From the NCBI RefSeq assembly GCF_004151245.1, contig NZ_JUIW01000002.1, positions 248,001-312,000 on the forward strand: DNA of 64,000 bases, read 5' to 3'. Numbering within the stretch: position 1 is the stretch's first letter; each line of letters opens with the position of its first letter. This DNA is from Flavobacterium beibuense. GTDB lineage: Bacteria > Bacteroidota > Bacteroidia > Flavobacteriales > Flavobacteriaceae. This document shows positions 8,897 through 17,376 of the stretch, in pieces. The notes below the pieces were generated by a model. It did not search any database. It was not told the DNA's origin and saw only the letters and a program-made list of their open reading frames with translations. Both the position numbers and the translations under genes were made by a program.

Positions 8897-9814
8897 TGCC
8901 CCCAAAATTTCTTCTGACATAAATGGTCCTCCCGGATAGGTGGCTGTATAATCAAGGTTTAGCCATATTTGGCCGCGTTCATCAATGTGGTAATGAATTT
9001 CCCTACCACGGCTTTCATCCACAAATAAGACTTCTTTAATAAGGTAATTGGCGGTTTCCAAGTCAGCTTTATGGCCTACCAACATCTCCGGATACAAGTG
9101 TCCTCCTGTATGAATAAGTCTTGGAGTGCCACCTATAGCTCTTATGCAGGCAACCATAAGTATAGCATGGTCATCACAGTCTCCTGAAAAATGTTGTAAA
9201 GATTCTGATGCATATGCTATGTATTCCCTTCCTTTAGGATCGTTTACATAGTTCCATTTGTTACGTATTTCCTTAAAGACAGCAAAACACTGAATCATAA
9301 GTCTGTCTTTACGGTTACTTTTCACTTCATTAAAGTATTTTCTTGTAGCTGCTAGAGCAAAATTTCTGACTCTTGGGTTATTATAATCAATAGCATCTAA
9401 GGTTTTAGACTTGTTAGGGAAGGGTAGGAGTTTTGATATTATTATATCTTCGGGGTTAGGGTCATCTGCCATTGCAAAAACCATAGCTCTGTAATCCTCA
9501 AATACGGCAACAAAACCATATTTTCCAAATATAGACCCGTAAATTAAAGCTATAAGATAGAAGAAGATACAGACTATGAGAATCGTTTTTAAAAGCCTTA
9601 AAACTAACTGTATAGCAACTATTAATGTAATAAATATAAAAACCCTGTCCAAATGTAAAGGCCAGTTTGGGTCTAAAAGGTTTTGATGCAGAATTATAAA
9701 AAGAGGTATGGCAATAAGAACATTTAGTACAAAGATGATAATAGAATCCCAGGGCTTCTTAATCTGAAGCTTTTCTTTAAGTTTTTTAATAGATTCGGAA
9801 TTTATCTTTGTCAT
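8882..9814 (-). CDS. membrane-anchored transglutaminase-like protein
   Basis: The 310-residue protein begins with a basic cytoplasmic segment and then two or three hydrophobic helices (about 23-43 and 57-93). A soluble transglutaminase-like domain follows. The core motif SGDCDDHAILMVA places the candidate nucleophile at Cys213. A His (GGHLYPEM, about 241) and a later Asp (NLDYTA, about 290) could complete a Cys-His-Asp triad. Such domains act as cysteine proteases or amidases; the substrate is unknown. It ends 4 bp from ung on the other strand. The gene to its right on the same strand ends only 25 bp before its start, so the two may be co-transcribed. Confidence 0.8.
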   Translation of the reverse strand: MTKINSESIKKLKEKLQIKKPWDSIIIFVLNVLIAIPLFIILHQNLLDPNWPLHLDRVFIFITLIVAIQLVLRLLKTILIVCIFFYLIALIYGSIFGKYGFVAVFEDYRAMVFAMADDPNPEDIIISKLLPFPNKSKTLDAIDYNNPRVRNFALAATRKYFNEVKSNRKDRLMIQCFAVFKEIRNKWNYVNDPKGREYIAYASESLQHFSGDCDDHAILMVACIRAIGGTPRLIHTGGHLYPEMLVGHKADLETANYLIKEVLFVDESRGREIHYHIDERGQIWLNLDYTATYPGGPFMSEEILGALTLE

Positions 9815-9839
9815 TGTCTATTCGATAAAACACATGGTT

Positions 9840-10685
9840 TTATCCGGTTACTGCTTCATAAGATGTTTTATTTTCAATTATCTGTAAGCGAACTAACTGA
9901 TTCTGCACTTTATCAAACGTGGTTTTATCCAGTTTCGTTTGCGACCATTCGGTTAGTTTTAACCATTCTTTTATATCTTCAACTTTTTGATGGTATTTGT
10001 CAGCCAAAACCATATCAATGTTTTCGATACTTTTAAAAGAAGCAGTTTTGTTATTGATTACCTCAAGAACTGTACCGATAGCCTCAGGATTCTTTTCAAG
10101 AATTTCGTTTCTTACAGCAATTACAAAACAGGGCCATGGAGTAGGACAGTCACCAATTCGTCTAAATATCCCTTTATCTACTAAAGGCTTGGTCATAAAG
10201 CGTTCCCACATAAAATAATCAGCTTTTCCTTCAGTAAGGGCATCAACGGCACCATCTATGGTATTAACGATTTCAAAATCAAGTTTAGTAGTATCCCACC
10301 CCTGGTTTTCAGCATTTACAAAAGCCATTAAATGAGATCCCGACCCATAACGACTTATAGCTACTTTACCATTTTGGATATCTTCTATTGTTTCGTGAGC
10401 CGAACCTGCAGCGACGTGAATACCCCAAATAAGAGGTGAGGCTACATATACCTGAACAATTTTAGAATGATTTTCTGCGGCAATATCCTTAATAATTCCT
10501 TCCGTTAAGATTACTGCAATATCGGTATCTCCATTGCGTAACATTTGACAAAGTTTACCTGTACCTTCAGGAACATCAGTCCATTTTAAATCAATATTGT
10601 TGTTTAAGAATTCTTTATTATTGATGCTTAAATGCCATGGCAGGTTAAAATGCTCAGGGACACCGGCTATTTTTAATGTAGTCAT
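9840..10685 (-). CDS. type 2 periplasmic-binding-fold protein lacking a signal peptide
   Basis: The 281-residue sequence resembles NMT1/SsuA-type solute-binding proteins: an early TLKIAGVPEHF strand, an LRNGDTDIAVIL segment, and a hinge-like ISRYGSGSHLMAF segment. It also has DALTEGKADYFMWE, typical of ligand-induced closure domains. It starts directly at the mature domain with no signal peptide or lipobox, and no ABC permease or ATPase gene is nearby. It is therefore likely a cytoplasmic ligand-binding protein or an enzyme of the same fold, not a transporter subunit. The ligand is unknown. The strong terminator at 10754-10791 separates it from the SUI1 gene upstream. Confidence 0.75.
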   Translation of the reverse strand: MTTLKIAGVPEHFNLPWHLSINNKEFLNNNIDLKWTDVPEGTGKLCQMLRNGDTDIAVILTEGIIKDIAAENHSKIVQVYVASPLIWGIHVAAGSAHETIEDIQNGKVAISRYGSGSHLMAFVNAENQGWDTTKLDFEIVNTIDGAVDALTEGKADYFMWERFMTKPLVDKGIFRRIGDCPTPWPCFVIAVRNEILEKNPEAIGTVLEVINNKTASFKSIENIDMVLADKYHQKVEDIKEWLKLTEWSQTKLDKTTFDKVQNQLVRLQIIENKTSYEAVTG

Positions 10686-10753
10686 TATTTATGTCTGTTA
10701 AAAAGATAAAGGTACTAATAGAATTTACTGTCTCAAAACTTTTGGTATTATAA

Positions 10754-10791
10754 AAAATCCCTAAAAGGCATAATAGCACTTTAGGGATTTT
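10754..10791 (-). terminator. Rho-independent terminator downstream of the SUI1-family gene
   Basis: A 12-bp stem (AAAATCCCTAAA / TTTAGGGATTTT) is followed on the minus strand by a T-rich run. It lies about 20 bp past the stop of the SUI1-family gene. Confidence 0.85.
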
Positions 10792-10812
10792 AAATTATTA
10801 TTTGATTAGTTA

Positions 10813-11160
10813 TTAACCGCCTACACGTTTTACTTTATAGCCTTCTTTTACAAGGTAATCCGTTATTTTGTCTCTAAAGTTACCTTGTATTATTATCTCA
10901 CCATCTTTAGCTGTACCGCCTACACCACAAAGGGTTTTTAGTTTTTTAGCAAGGGTTTTAAGATCTTCTTCATTACCTTCAAAACCTTTTATGACTGTAG
11001 CAACTTTTCCTCCACGATTTTTTTTATCAAGGTGTGCTTCAAGTCTTTGCTCTCCGTTTGCAGGGGTATTAATGTTTTCTTCGCTTTCAAACTCGAAGTC
11101 TTTATTGGTAGAGAAAACAAACCCTCCTAAATCTTCTAAACTATTTAATTTCTTTCCCAT
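10813..11160 (-). CDS. SUI1/YciH-family translation factor
   Basis: The C-terminal 80 residues form a SUI1 (eIF1-like) domain: the basic DKKNRGGKVATVIKGFEG loop that contacts the ribosome, then LKTLCGVGGTAKDGEIIIQG, the hallmark of the family. At 115 residues it matches bacterial YciH proteins, which are thought to influence start-codon selection in a way like IF3 or eIF1. It is encoded just 8 bp downstream of the 2-oxoglutarate oxygenase gene, so they probably form one operon, closed by the hairpin at 10754-10791. The assignment to the family is firm; its role in this organism is inferred. Confidence 0.92.
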   Translation of the reverse strand: MGKKLNSLEDLGGFVFSTNKDFEFESEENINTPANGEQRLEAHLDKKNRGGKVATVIKGFEGNEEDLKTLAKKLKTLCGVGGTAKDGEIIIQGNFRDKITDYLVKEGYKVKRVGG

Positions 11161-11168
11161 AATTCTTT

Positions 11169-12116
11169 CTATTTAATAAGTCCAAGTTCCACAAGCCTTT
11201 CGTGTAAAAACTCTCCCGCAGTTACATCATCAAACTGTTTTGGGTTGTTTTGATCTATACAGTTTTCTAGGCAGTTCAGTTCCATATCTGCTACTGGGTG
11301 CATAAAAAACGGAATAGAATAACGCGATGTACCCCATAATTCTCTTGGCGGGTTAATTACCTGGTGTATTGTAGATTTGAGCCTGTTATTTGTATGTCTG
11401 GAAAGCATATCTCCAACATTTATAACTAATTCATCCGGCTCTGCAATAGCATCAATCCATTCACCGTCATGATTTTGTACCTGGAGGCCACGTCCCTGTG
11501 CCCCCATAAGGAGCGTTATAAGGTTTATATCTCCATGCGCTGCTGCACGTACTGCATCTTTTGGTTCATTAGTAATAGGAGGGTAGTGTATCGGTCTTAA
11601 TATACTATTACCTTCAGTTACATATTTGTCAAAATAGAACTCGTCTATCCCTAGATAAACAGACAATGCTCTAAGCACATAAATACCTGTTTTTTCAAGC
11701 ATTTTATAGGCTTCCTCACCAGTTGAATTAAATTCAGGCAATTCTGCAACTTCAACATTTGGAGGATAGATAGTATTATATTTGGAGTCTGATTTCAAAT
11801 ATTGTCCAAAGTGCCAAAACTCTTTTAAGTCACCTTCCTTACGACCTTTTGCATGTTCTTTACCAAAAGAGACATAACCACGTTGCCCGCCAATTCCGGG
11901 TATTTCATACTTTTCTTTTGTTTCCAGCGGAAGATTGAAAAAGTCTTTAACTGAAGCATATAGCTTGTCTACCAGTTCATGATCAAGGAAATGCCCTTTT
12001 AAGGCCACAAAGCCTATATCTTCATATGCTTTACCGATTTCATTTACAAATTTTTGTTTGCGTTTCGGGTCATCCGAAAGGAAATCACGCAAATCTACAC
12101 TGGGGATGTTTTGCAT
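11169..12116 (-). CDS. 2-oxoglutarate/Fe(II) oxygenase of the isopenicillin N synthase family
   Basis: The iron-binding facial triad is clear: His194-Gly-Asp196 and His251, plus the 2-oxoglutarate carboxylate clamp Arg265-Tyr-Ser267. An N-terminal DIOX_N region (about 4-110) precedes it. The length of 315 residues suits the family. Members hydroxylate or oxidise diverse small molecules; the substrate here cannot be told from sequence. A -7 element (TACCTTTG on the minus strand, 12167-12174) lies upstream. The SUI1 gene follows closely, and the pairing gives no obvious functional link. Confidence 0.88.
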   Translation of the reverse strand: MQNIPSVDLRDFLSDDPKRKQKFVNEIGKAYEDIGFVALKGHFLDHELVDKLYASVKDFFNLPLETKEKYEIPGIGGQRGYVSFGKEHAKGRKEGDLKEFWHFGQYLKSDSKYNTIYPPNVEVAELPEFNSTGEEAYKMLEKTGIYVLRALSVYLGIDEFYFDKYVTEGNSILRPIHYPPITNEPKDAVRAAAHGDINLITLLMGAQGRGLQVQNHDGEWIDAIAEPDELVINVGDMLSRHTNNRLKSTIHQVINPPRELWGTSRYSIPFFMHPVADMELNCLENCIDQNNPKQFDDVTAGEFLHERLVELGLIK

Positions 12117-12300
12117 ATTTTTTAATACAAATTGGTTTTATTAATCTTGCCTGAAACCAAGCATAACAAAGGTAGAAATAATTAATTCTTTTAAAGGAAA
12201 AAATAACATGCGGAAAGGTTAAAACATGATTATATTTTTTATGGTATAATCAAAAAGACTTGTTACTTTTGATTAATAAAAATGTTGATATATAATTTTC

Positions 12301-12331
12301 TCAAACGTTTGATGTTATAATTATATAACAT
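12301..12331. promoter_or_regulatory. two adjacent palindromes, candidate operators for the E1 gene
   Basis: TCAAACGTTTGA (12301-12312) is a perfect 12-bp palindrome. It is immediately followed by ATGTTATA-ATTA-TATAACAT (12312-12331), an 8-bp inverted repeat with a 4-bp spacer. They end 7 bp before the TTG of the promoter of the 2-oxoacid dehydrogenase gene. Their position suggests binding sites for one or two dimeric regulators. This is inference from symmetry only. Confidence 0.4.
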
Positions 12332-12337
12332 TTAAAC

Positions 12338-12364
12338 TTGATAATGTTATTTTTTATACATTTG
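12338..12364 (+). promoter_or_regulatory. promoter of the fused 2-oxoacid dehydrogenase E1 gene
   Basis: TTG (12338-12340) and TACATTTG (12357-12364) are separated by 16 bp, one base short of the usual 17-23. The ATG lies 23 bp beyond the -7 box. Confidence 0.55.
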
Positions 12365-12387
12365 AAGCAGTTTACTCAAACCAATTT

Positions 12388-14379
12388 ATGACATCTACAG
12401 TATTAAAATTCGACAGGAAAAATTTAACTGACGCTAAGTTAATAGAATTATATAAAAAGCTTTTAAAACCAAGGATGATAGAGGATAAGATGCTTATCCT
12501 TATACGTCAGGGAAAAGTATCAAAATGGTTTTCCGGAATCGGTCAGGAAGCGATATCTGTTGGTGTAACAGCAGTACTACAAAATGACGAATATATACTG
12601 CCGATGCACCGTAACTTAGGTGTATTTACAGGAAGAGATATTCCTTTATACAGACTATTTTCTCAATGGCAGGGTAAGGCTAATGGTTTTACTAAAGGCC
12701 GTGACAGATCATTTCACTTTGGTACTCAGGAATATAAGATTATTGGTATGATTTCCCATTTAGGCCCACAATTAGGTGTGGCAGATGGTATTGCCCTTGC
12801 TAATAAGCTTAGCAAAAATGGTAAAGTTACTGCTGTTTTTACCGGAGAAGGCGCTACAAGTGAAGGAGATTTTCATGAGGCTCTTAATATTGCCGCTGTA
12901 TGGGAATTACCTGTGCTTTTTGTAATTGAAAATAACGGATACGGATTATCTACACCAACTAATGAGCAATACCGTTGTGAACACCTTGCAGATAAAGGCA
13001 TCGGTTATGGAATTGAATCTCACATAATTGACGGTAACAATATATTAGAAGTATACACTCAACTTAGTGAGATTGTAGATTCAATAAGAGAAAATCCACG
13101 TCCTGTATTATTGGAGTTTAAAACCTTCAGGATGCGTGGCCATGAAGAGGCGAGTGGTACCAAATATGTTCCGCAGGAACTGATGGATTTATGGGCTATT
13201 AAAGACCCAGTAGATAACTATAGAAACTTCTTAAAGGAAGAGGGAATTTTATCTGATACTCTGGATGAAGAAATAAGAGCCGAACTGAAGCAGGAAATAG
13301 ATGAAAATTATCAAAAAGCATCTAATGAAGAACCTATACAGGCATCTTTAAGTGAAGAATTAAATGATGTTTATAAAGAGTTTTTTTTTGAGGAATTTAA
13401 CTCTAAAAATGATTCTGAAAATATAAGGATGATTGATGCTATATCACAAGGATTAAAACAATCTATGGAGCGTCATGAAAACCTTGTTATAATGGGGCAG
13501 GACATTGCTGAATACGGAGGAGCTTTTAAAATTACAGACGGCTTTGTAAATGAGTTTGGAAAAGACAGGGTACGTAATACGCCAATATGCGAATCGGCAA
13601 TAGTGTCTGCAGGTATGGGATTATCCATAAATGGATATAAATCGGTTATAGAAATGCAGTTTGCTGACTTCGTTTCAACAGGATTCAATCCAATTGTAAA
13701 TTATCTTGCAAAAGTTCATTACAGATGGAATGAAAAAGCAGACGTGGTTGTTAGAATGCCATGTGGTGCAGGAGTACAGGCAGGTCCGTTTCATTCTCAG
13801 ACAAATGAAGCCTGGTTTACCAAGACTCCTGGATTAAAGGTAGTATATCCGGCATTTCCATATGATGCAAAAGGGTTACTCGCTACAGCTATTAATGATC
13901 CTAATCCGGTAATGTTTTTTGAACATAAAGCCTTATACAGAAGCATTTATCAGGATGTACCAAAAGATTATTATACATTACCATTTGGTAAGGCATCATT
14001 AATTAAAGAAGGTAATAATGTTACTATTATATCATTTGGTGCCGGTGTACACTGGGCTTTAGAAGTTTTAGATAAAAACCCCGAGATAAAAGCAGATTTA
14101 CTTGATTTAAGGACGCTTCAGCCAATGGATACTGAAGCAATAATCAATTCGGTTAAGAAAACAGGAAAAGTAATAATACTACAGGAAGACACATTATTTG
14201 GAGGTGTAGCAAGTGATATTTCTGCGATGATTATGGAAGAATGTTTCAATTATTTAGATGCCCCGGTTAAGCGTGTAGGAAGTCTTGAAACCGCAATTCC
14301 TTTTACAAAAGCCCTTGAAGATCAGTATTTGCCTAAAAAAAGGTTTGAAACTGCTCTTAAGGAACTACTTGAATATTAG
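12388..14379 (+). CDS. branched-chain 2-oxoacid dehydrogenase E1, fused alpha and beta subunits
   Basis: E1 decarboxylates branched-chain 2-oxoacids with thiamine diphosphate and passes the acyl group to lipoyl-E2. The first half (about 1-320) is an alpha subunit: the GIGQEAISVG region, the ThDP/Mg motif beginning GEGATSEGDFHEA near residue 155 and ending IENNGYG, and RMRGHEE. The second half (about 345-663) is a beta subunit, with MGQDIAEYGG, an FHSQTNEAWF segment and the C-terminal transketolase domain. The alpha-beta fusion of about 660 residues is usual in Bacteroidota. No E2 or E3 gene is adjacent. It is preceded by palindromes and a promoter. The branched-chain substrate is a family-level inference; pyruvate is less likely. 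Confidence 0.9.
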   Translation: MTSTVLKFDRKNLTDAKLIELYKKLLKPRMIEDKMLILIRQGKVSKWFSGIGQEAISVGVTAVLQNDEYILPMHRNLGVFTGRDIPLYRLFSQWQGKANGFTKGRDRSFHFGTQEYKIIGMISHLGPQLGVADGIALANKLSKNGKVTAVFTGEGATSEGDFHEALNIAAVWELPVLFVIENNGYGLSTPTNEQYRCEHLADKGIGYGIESHIIDGNNILEVYTQLSEIVDSIRENPRPVLLEFKTFRMRGHEEASGTKYVPQELMDLWAIKDPVDNYRNFLKEEGILSDTLDEEIRAELKQEIDENYQKASNEEPIQASLSEELNDVYKEFFFEEFNSKNDSENIRMIDAISQGLKQSMERHENLVIMGQDIAEYGGAFKITDGFVNEFGKDRVRNTPICESAIVSAGMGLSINGYKSVIEMQFADFVSTGFNPIVNYLAKVHYRWNEKADVVVRMPCGAGVQAGPFHSQTNEAWFTKTPGLKVVYPAFPYDAKGLLATAINDPNPVMFFEHKALYRSIYQDVPKDYYTLPFGKASLIKEGNNVTIISFGAGVHWALEVLDKNPEIKADLLDLRTLQPMDTEAIINSVKKTGKVIILQEDTLFGGVASDISAMIMEECFNYLDAPVKRVGSLETAIPFTKALEDQYLPKKRFETALKELLEY

Positions 14380-14399
14380 TTAAGTTATTTCAATAAAAA

Positions 14400-14439
14400 C
14401 CTCTGCCAACTAATGCCCCCAAAAGTTTACTGGCAGAGG
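14400..14439 (+). terminator. hairpin downstream of the E1 gene
   Basis: CCTCTGCCA and TGGCAGAGG form a perfect 9-bp stem around a 22-base loop, 20 bp after the stop codon. The T run is weak (TACAATTT), so it may be a terminator or a 3-prime stabilising element. Confidence 0.55.
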
Positions 14440-14512
14440 TACAATTTAATTAATGTGCCACAAAACTACTAAAACCAAAAGTTAGGGTTTTATACTTTTA
14501 TGTAATTTTAGT

Positions 14513-14591
14513 TATATAATTACTTATATGTCGATCTTTTGATGACAGATATATTAGAAGCATCAAAATTATTAATATAAGTAGTTATATA
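14513..14591. repeat. nested inverted repeat in a gene-free stretch
   Basis: The stretch 14380-14759 holds no credible ORF. Between the hairpins of the two flanking genes it contains a 17-bp inverted repeat (14513-14529 with 14575-14591, one mismatch that becomes a G-U pair on the plus-strand RNA). Inside it is a second 8-bp inverted repeat (TTTTGATG at 14537-14544, CATCAAAA at 14561-14568) around a 16-base loop. Together they could fold into a long bulged hairpin. It may be a small RNA, a cruciform, or a miniature element; no flanking target duplication was seen. Confidence 0.5.
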
Positions 14592-14703
14592 TTATATTAC
14601 TTTGCATAAGTATGAATAATTTTAAAAGCATTAAATTTGAATTATAATATACATTATGTAAAATAAAAGATATAAAAAACTCCACTACATTTTCATAATA
14701 GCT

Positions 14704-14734
14704 TAAAAATAACACTGCCTTACCAAGCAGTGTT
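14704..14734 (-). terminator. Rho-independent terminator of the DUF2911 gene
   Basis: AACACTGC / GCAGTGTT form an 8-bp stem with an 8-base loop, followed on the minus strand by ATTTTTA. It lies about 25 bp past the stop codon at 14760. Confidence 0.8.
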
Positions 14735-14759
14735 ATATATACTTATTATTTTATTCTTC

Positions 14760-15266
14760 TTACTTAATACTGATTGGAATATCAAGATTATCCCAGCTTA
14801 AAGTAACATTGTCAGCATTTACAGAATACTCTAAACTTTCAGTTTTAGCTGCAGATTGTTTTGGCTTTACAGTAACTCTTAACTGATCTTGAGCTGAATC
14901 ATATTTTGAAGCCTGCATAGATCTGTCTTTACCAAAGATTATTGTAAAGTTATCTTTTTCAGGAATTACATAAAATGAATATTTACCTGCAGGAAGTTTT
15001 TTTCCTTCTACAGTAATCTCTTTATCAACTGCAAACATTGTTGGTGCATTTGCTCCGGCTCTCCAAACTTTACCATAAGGAACTAAGCCTCCCCAAATTT
15101 CTCTTCCTCTTACAGAAGGACTGCTGTATATAATACTAATGTTGGCACCGTTAATTTCACCTGATGATGAAGCTGCCGGACTTAAAGGCTGTTTTTCTTG
15201 TGCACCTGCTAAAACTGTAAAAAATACAGTTAAAAGTACTGTAGCAATTTTTTTAGAAATTTTCAT
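14760..15266 (-). CDS. secreted DUF2911-family protein
   Basis: The 168-residue protein has a signal peptide (MKISKKIATVLLTVFFTVLAGAQ) and then the typical DUF2911 core. That core has a YSSPSVRGREIWGGLVPYG segment early, WRAGANAPT, a KLPAGKYSFYVIPEKD strand pair, and NVTLSWDN near the end. The family is widespread in Bacteroidota and Acidobacteriota and its function is unknown. The signal peptide puts it in the periplasm or outside the cell. It is monocistronic, with its own terminator, and is divergent from the DUF294 gene. Confidence 0.9.
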   Translation of the reverse strand: MKISKKIATVLLTVFFTVLAGAQEKQPLSPAASSSGEINGANISIIYSSPSVRGREIWGGLVPYGKVWRAGANAPTMFAVDKEITVEGKKLPAGKYSFYVIPEKDNFTIIFGKDRSMQASKYDSAQDQLRVTVKPKQSAAKTESLEYSVNADNVTLSWDNLDIPISIK

Positions 15267-15448
15267 GTTTTAATAAATTTGATTGTTAACCCCGTAAATT
15301 TAAAAACATTAATTTAAAAGCAAATTTTATTTTAAGGTTTATTTAAGAATTGTGAGTTAATTTTTAACAAACAATTGGATTGTTTCACTAGAAATTGCTT
15401 GCTATGATTGTTAAAAAGTAGTATTTTTAAATCACAAATAGCCTTATT

Positions 15449-17368
15449 ATGAAAAATCCTGTTGCTGAGAATGTTGCTAATTTTTTGAAGCACTTCCCCC
15501 CTTTCAGTAGTCTTACTTTTTCAGAGTTGCTTAGTATTGCAAATCAGTCTAAGATAATTTATCTGGAAAAAAACCAAACTTTATTTAAAGGTGGTGAAGA
15601 CACCCATAAGGATTTTTATGTCGTAAAAAGTGGTGCTGTGGGACTTTCGCTTACATCGGACGCAGAAGAAACCTTGGTAGATAAATGCGATGAAGGCGAT
15701 ATTTTAGGATTAAGACCTTTTTTTGCCAAGAACCATTATTTAATGACAGCAAAGGCTCGTGAAGAATCTATCATATGTGCTATACCAATTGCAGCATTTG
15801 AGCCTTTAGTGACGGGAAATTCTGAAGTATTAAAGTTTTTGCTTCAAAGCTTTGCATCACATACAAGAAACCCCTATGATAAAGAACATAGTGGAAAACT
15901 GATTTCTGAAAATATGATATTTGCTGAACATACTACAGATATCCAGTATTTTCAGCCGATAGCTTATACTAAAAATCCGATTACTGCTAATCTGGATGAT
16001 GTGGTTATGTATATTGCTAAAACAATGTCTAACAGTGCTATAGGTAGTGTAATTATACAAAAAGATAAGCTACCTATAGGTATAATTACTGATAGAGATT
16101 TAAGATCTAAAATAGCTACAGGACTGTTTCCTATTGATGTTACTGCCGATAAGATTATGACAACTCCTGTTATAACAGTTCCGGAAAATATATCGGTTGC
16201 AGAAGCTCAAATGCTTATGCTTAAACACAATGTTGGACATTTATGTGTTACTAAAGATGGTACGGAAAAATCGTTTATCACAGGTATAATTTCTGAGCAT
16301 GATGTTGTTGCCGCACAATCTAATACACCTGGTGTGCTTTTAAAACAAACCAGAAGAGCCTCTGAAGGAAAAGAGTTAAAGGTTGTGAGAGACAAGCTAA
16401 GTGAATTGATTCAAAACTCAATAGATAAAAACATTCCTATTTATCATATTACAAATATAGTGTCTGAAATAAACGTAGCTATAACAAGAAGGGCTATAGA
16501 GCTTGCGGTACAGGAAATGGGTACTCCCCCTCCTGCCCGATTTGTATGGATAAATATAGGGAGTCAGGGCAGAAAAGAACAGCTATTACTTACGGATCAG
16601 GATAATGCATTAATTTTTGAGGATGTAGACTCGAATGAATATGAAATGGTTAAAAGCTATTTCCTTGTTCTGGCTGATAAAGTGGTACATACCCTTAAAT
16701 ATGTGGGTTATGAAATGTCCCCAGATGATGTAATGGCTAACAACCCAAGATGGTGTAAATCAGTAACTGATTGGATTAAACAATACAATACATGGATAAA
16801 CACCCCTGCTGAAAGAGGAGTTGAGTTAAGCACACTTTTCTTTGATCTTGATTTTGTATATGGTATACCTGAAATAGAACAGGTTATTACCGAAACCATT
16901 ATTAAAAACATGAATCATAACAAGAAGTTTTTTGCTTATCTTGCTGCAGATACATTAAAAAATCCTGCACCGTTAGGGTTCTTCAGGCAGTTTTTAGTTG
17001 AAAATGACGGTGAGCATAAAGACAGCTTTGATATAAAAAGCCGAGCTCTTGAGCCGTTGGGAGATGCTGCAAGGGTTTTAGCTTTAAGCCATAACCTAGT
17101 AGACTTTACAGGTACTTACCAGCGTTATAAAAAACTGGCTGAGCTTGAACCTGAAAATGAAGAGCTGTTTAACAATTGTGCAGATGCATTTAATGTATTA
17201 ATGCGTTTTAGAACTGAAGAAGGTTTAATTAGTAATTCTGACGGTAAGTATTTAAATTTGAAAGATTTATCAAAGTCAGACAAACTAAAGCTTAAACATT
17301 GTTTTCAGCCTATAAACGAGATACACGATTTGATTAAAAACCGTTTTTCACTTACATATATAAATTAA
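15449..17368 (+). CDS. cyclic-nucleotide-binding, CBS-pair and DUF294 nucleotidyltransferase-like regulator
   Basis: The 639-residue protein has three parts. A cNMP-binding-like domain spans about 15-140, a pair of CBS domains about 170-290, and a nucleotidyltransferase-like DUF294 region starts near 330. In the last, GSQGRKEQLLLTDQDNAL holds the Gly-Ser and the metal-binding Asp383/Asp385 pair typical of GlnD-like enzymes. A helical C-terminal domain completes it. Such proteins are presumed signal-sensing nucleotidyltransferases. The start codon of the DnaQ-like gene follows 8 bp after its stop, so the pair is co-transcribed. Related pairs often sit next to acs/actP acetate genes; acs lies 1.8 kb downstream here. 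The substrate is unknown. Confidence 0.88.
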   Translation: MKNPVAENVANFLKHFPPFSSLTFSELLSIANQSKIIYLEKNQTLFKGGEDTHKDFYVVKSGAVGLSLTSDAEETLVDKCDEGDILGLRPFFAKNHYLMTAKAREESIICAIPIAAFEPLVTGNSEVLKFLLQSFASHTRNPYDKEHSGKLISENMIFAEHTTDIQYFQPIAYTKNPITANLDDVVMYIAKTMSNSAIGSVIIQKDKLPIGIITDRDLRSKIATGLFPIDVTADKIMTTPVITVPENISVAEAQMLMLKHNVGHLCVTKDGTEKSFITGIISEHDVVAAQSNTPGVLLKQTRRASEGKELKVVRDKLSELIQNSIDKNIPIYHITNIVSEINVAITRRAIELAVQEMGTPPPARFVWINIGSQGRKEQLLLTDQDNALIFEDVDSNEYEMVKSYFLVLADKVVHTLKYVGYEMSPDDVMANNPRWCKSVTDWIKQYNTWINTPAERGVELSTLFFDLDFVYGIPEIEQVITETIIKNMNHNKKFFAYLAADTLKNPAPLGFFRQFLVENDGEHKDSFDIKSRALEPLGDAARVLALSHNLVDFTGTYQRYKKLAELEPENEELFNNCADAFNVLMRFRTEEGLISNSDGKYLNLKDLSKSDKLKLKHCFQPINEIHDLIKNRFSLTYIN

Positions 17369-17376
17369 TATATAGT

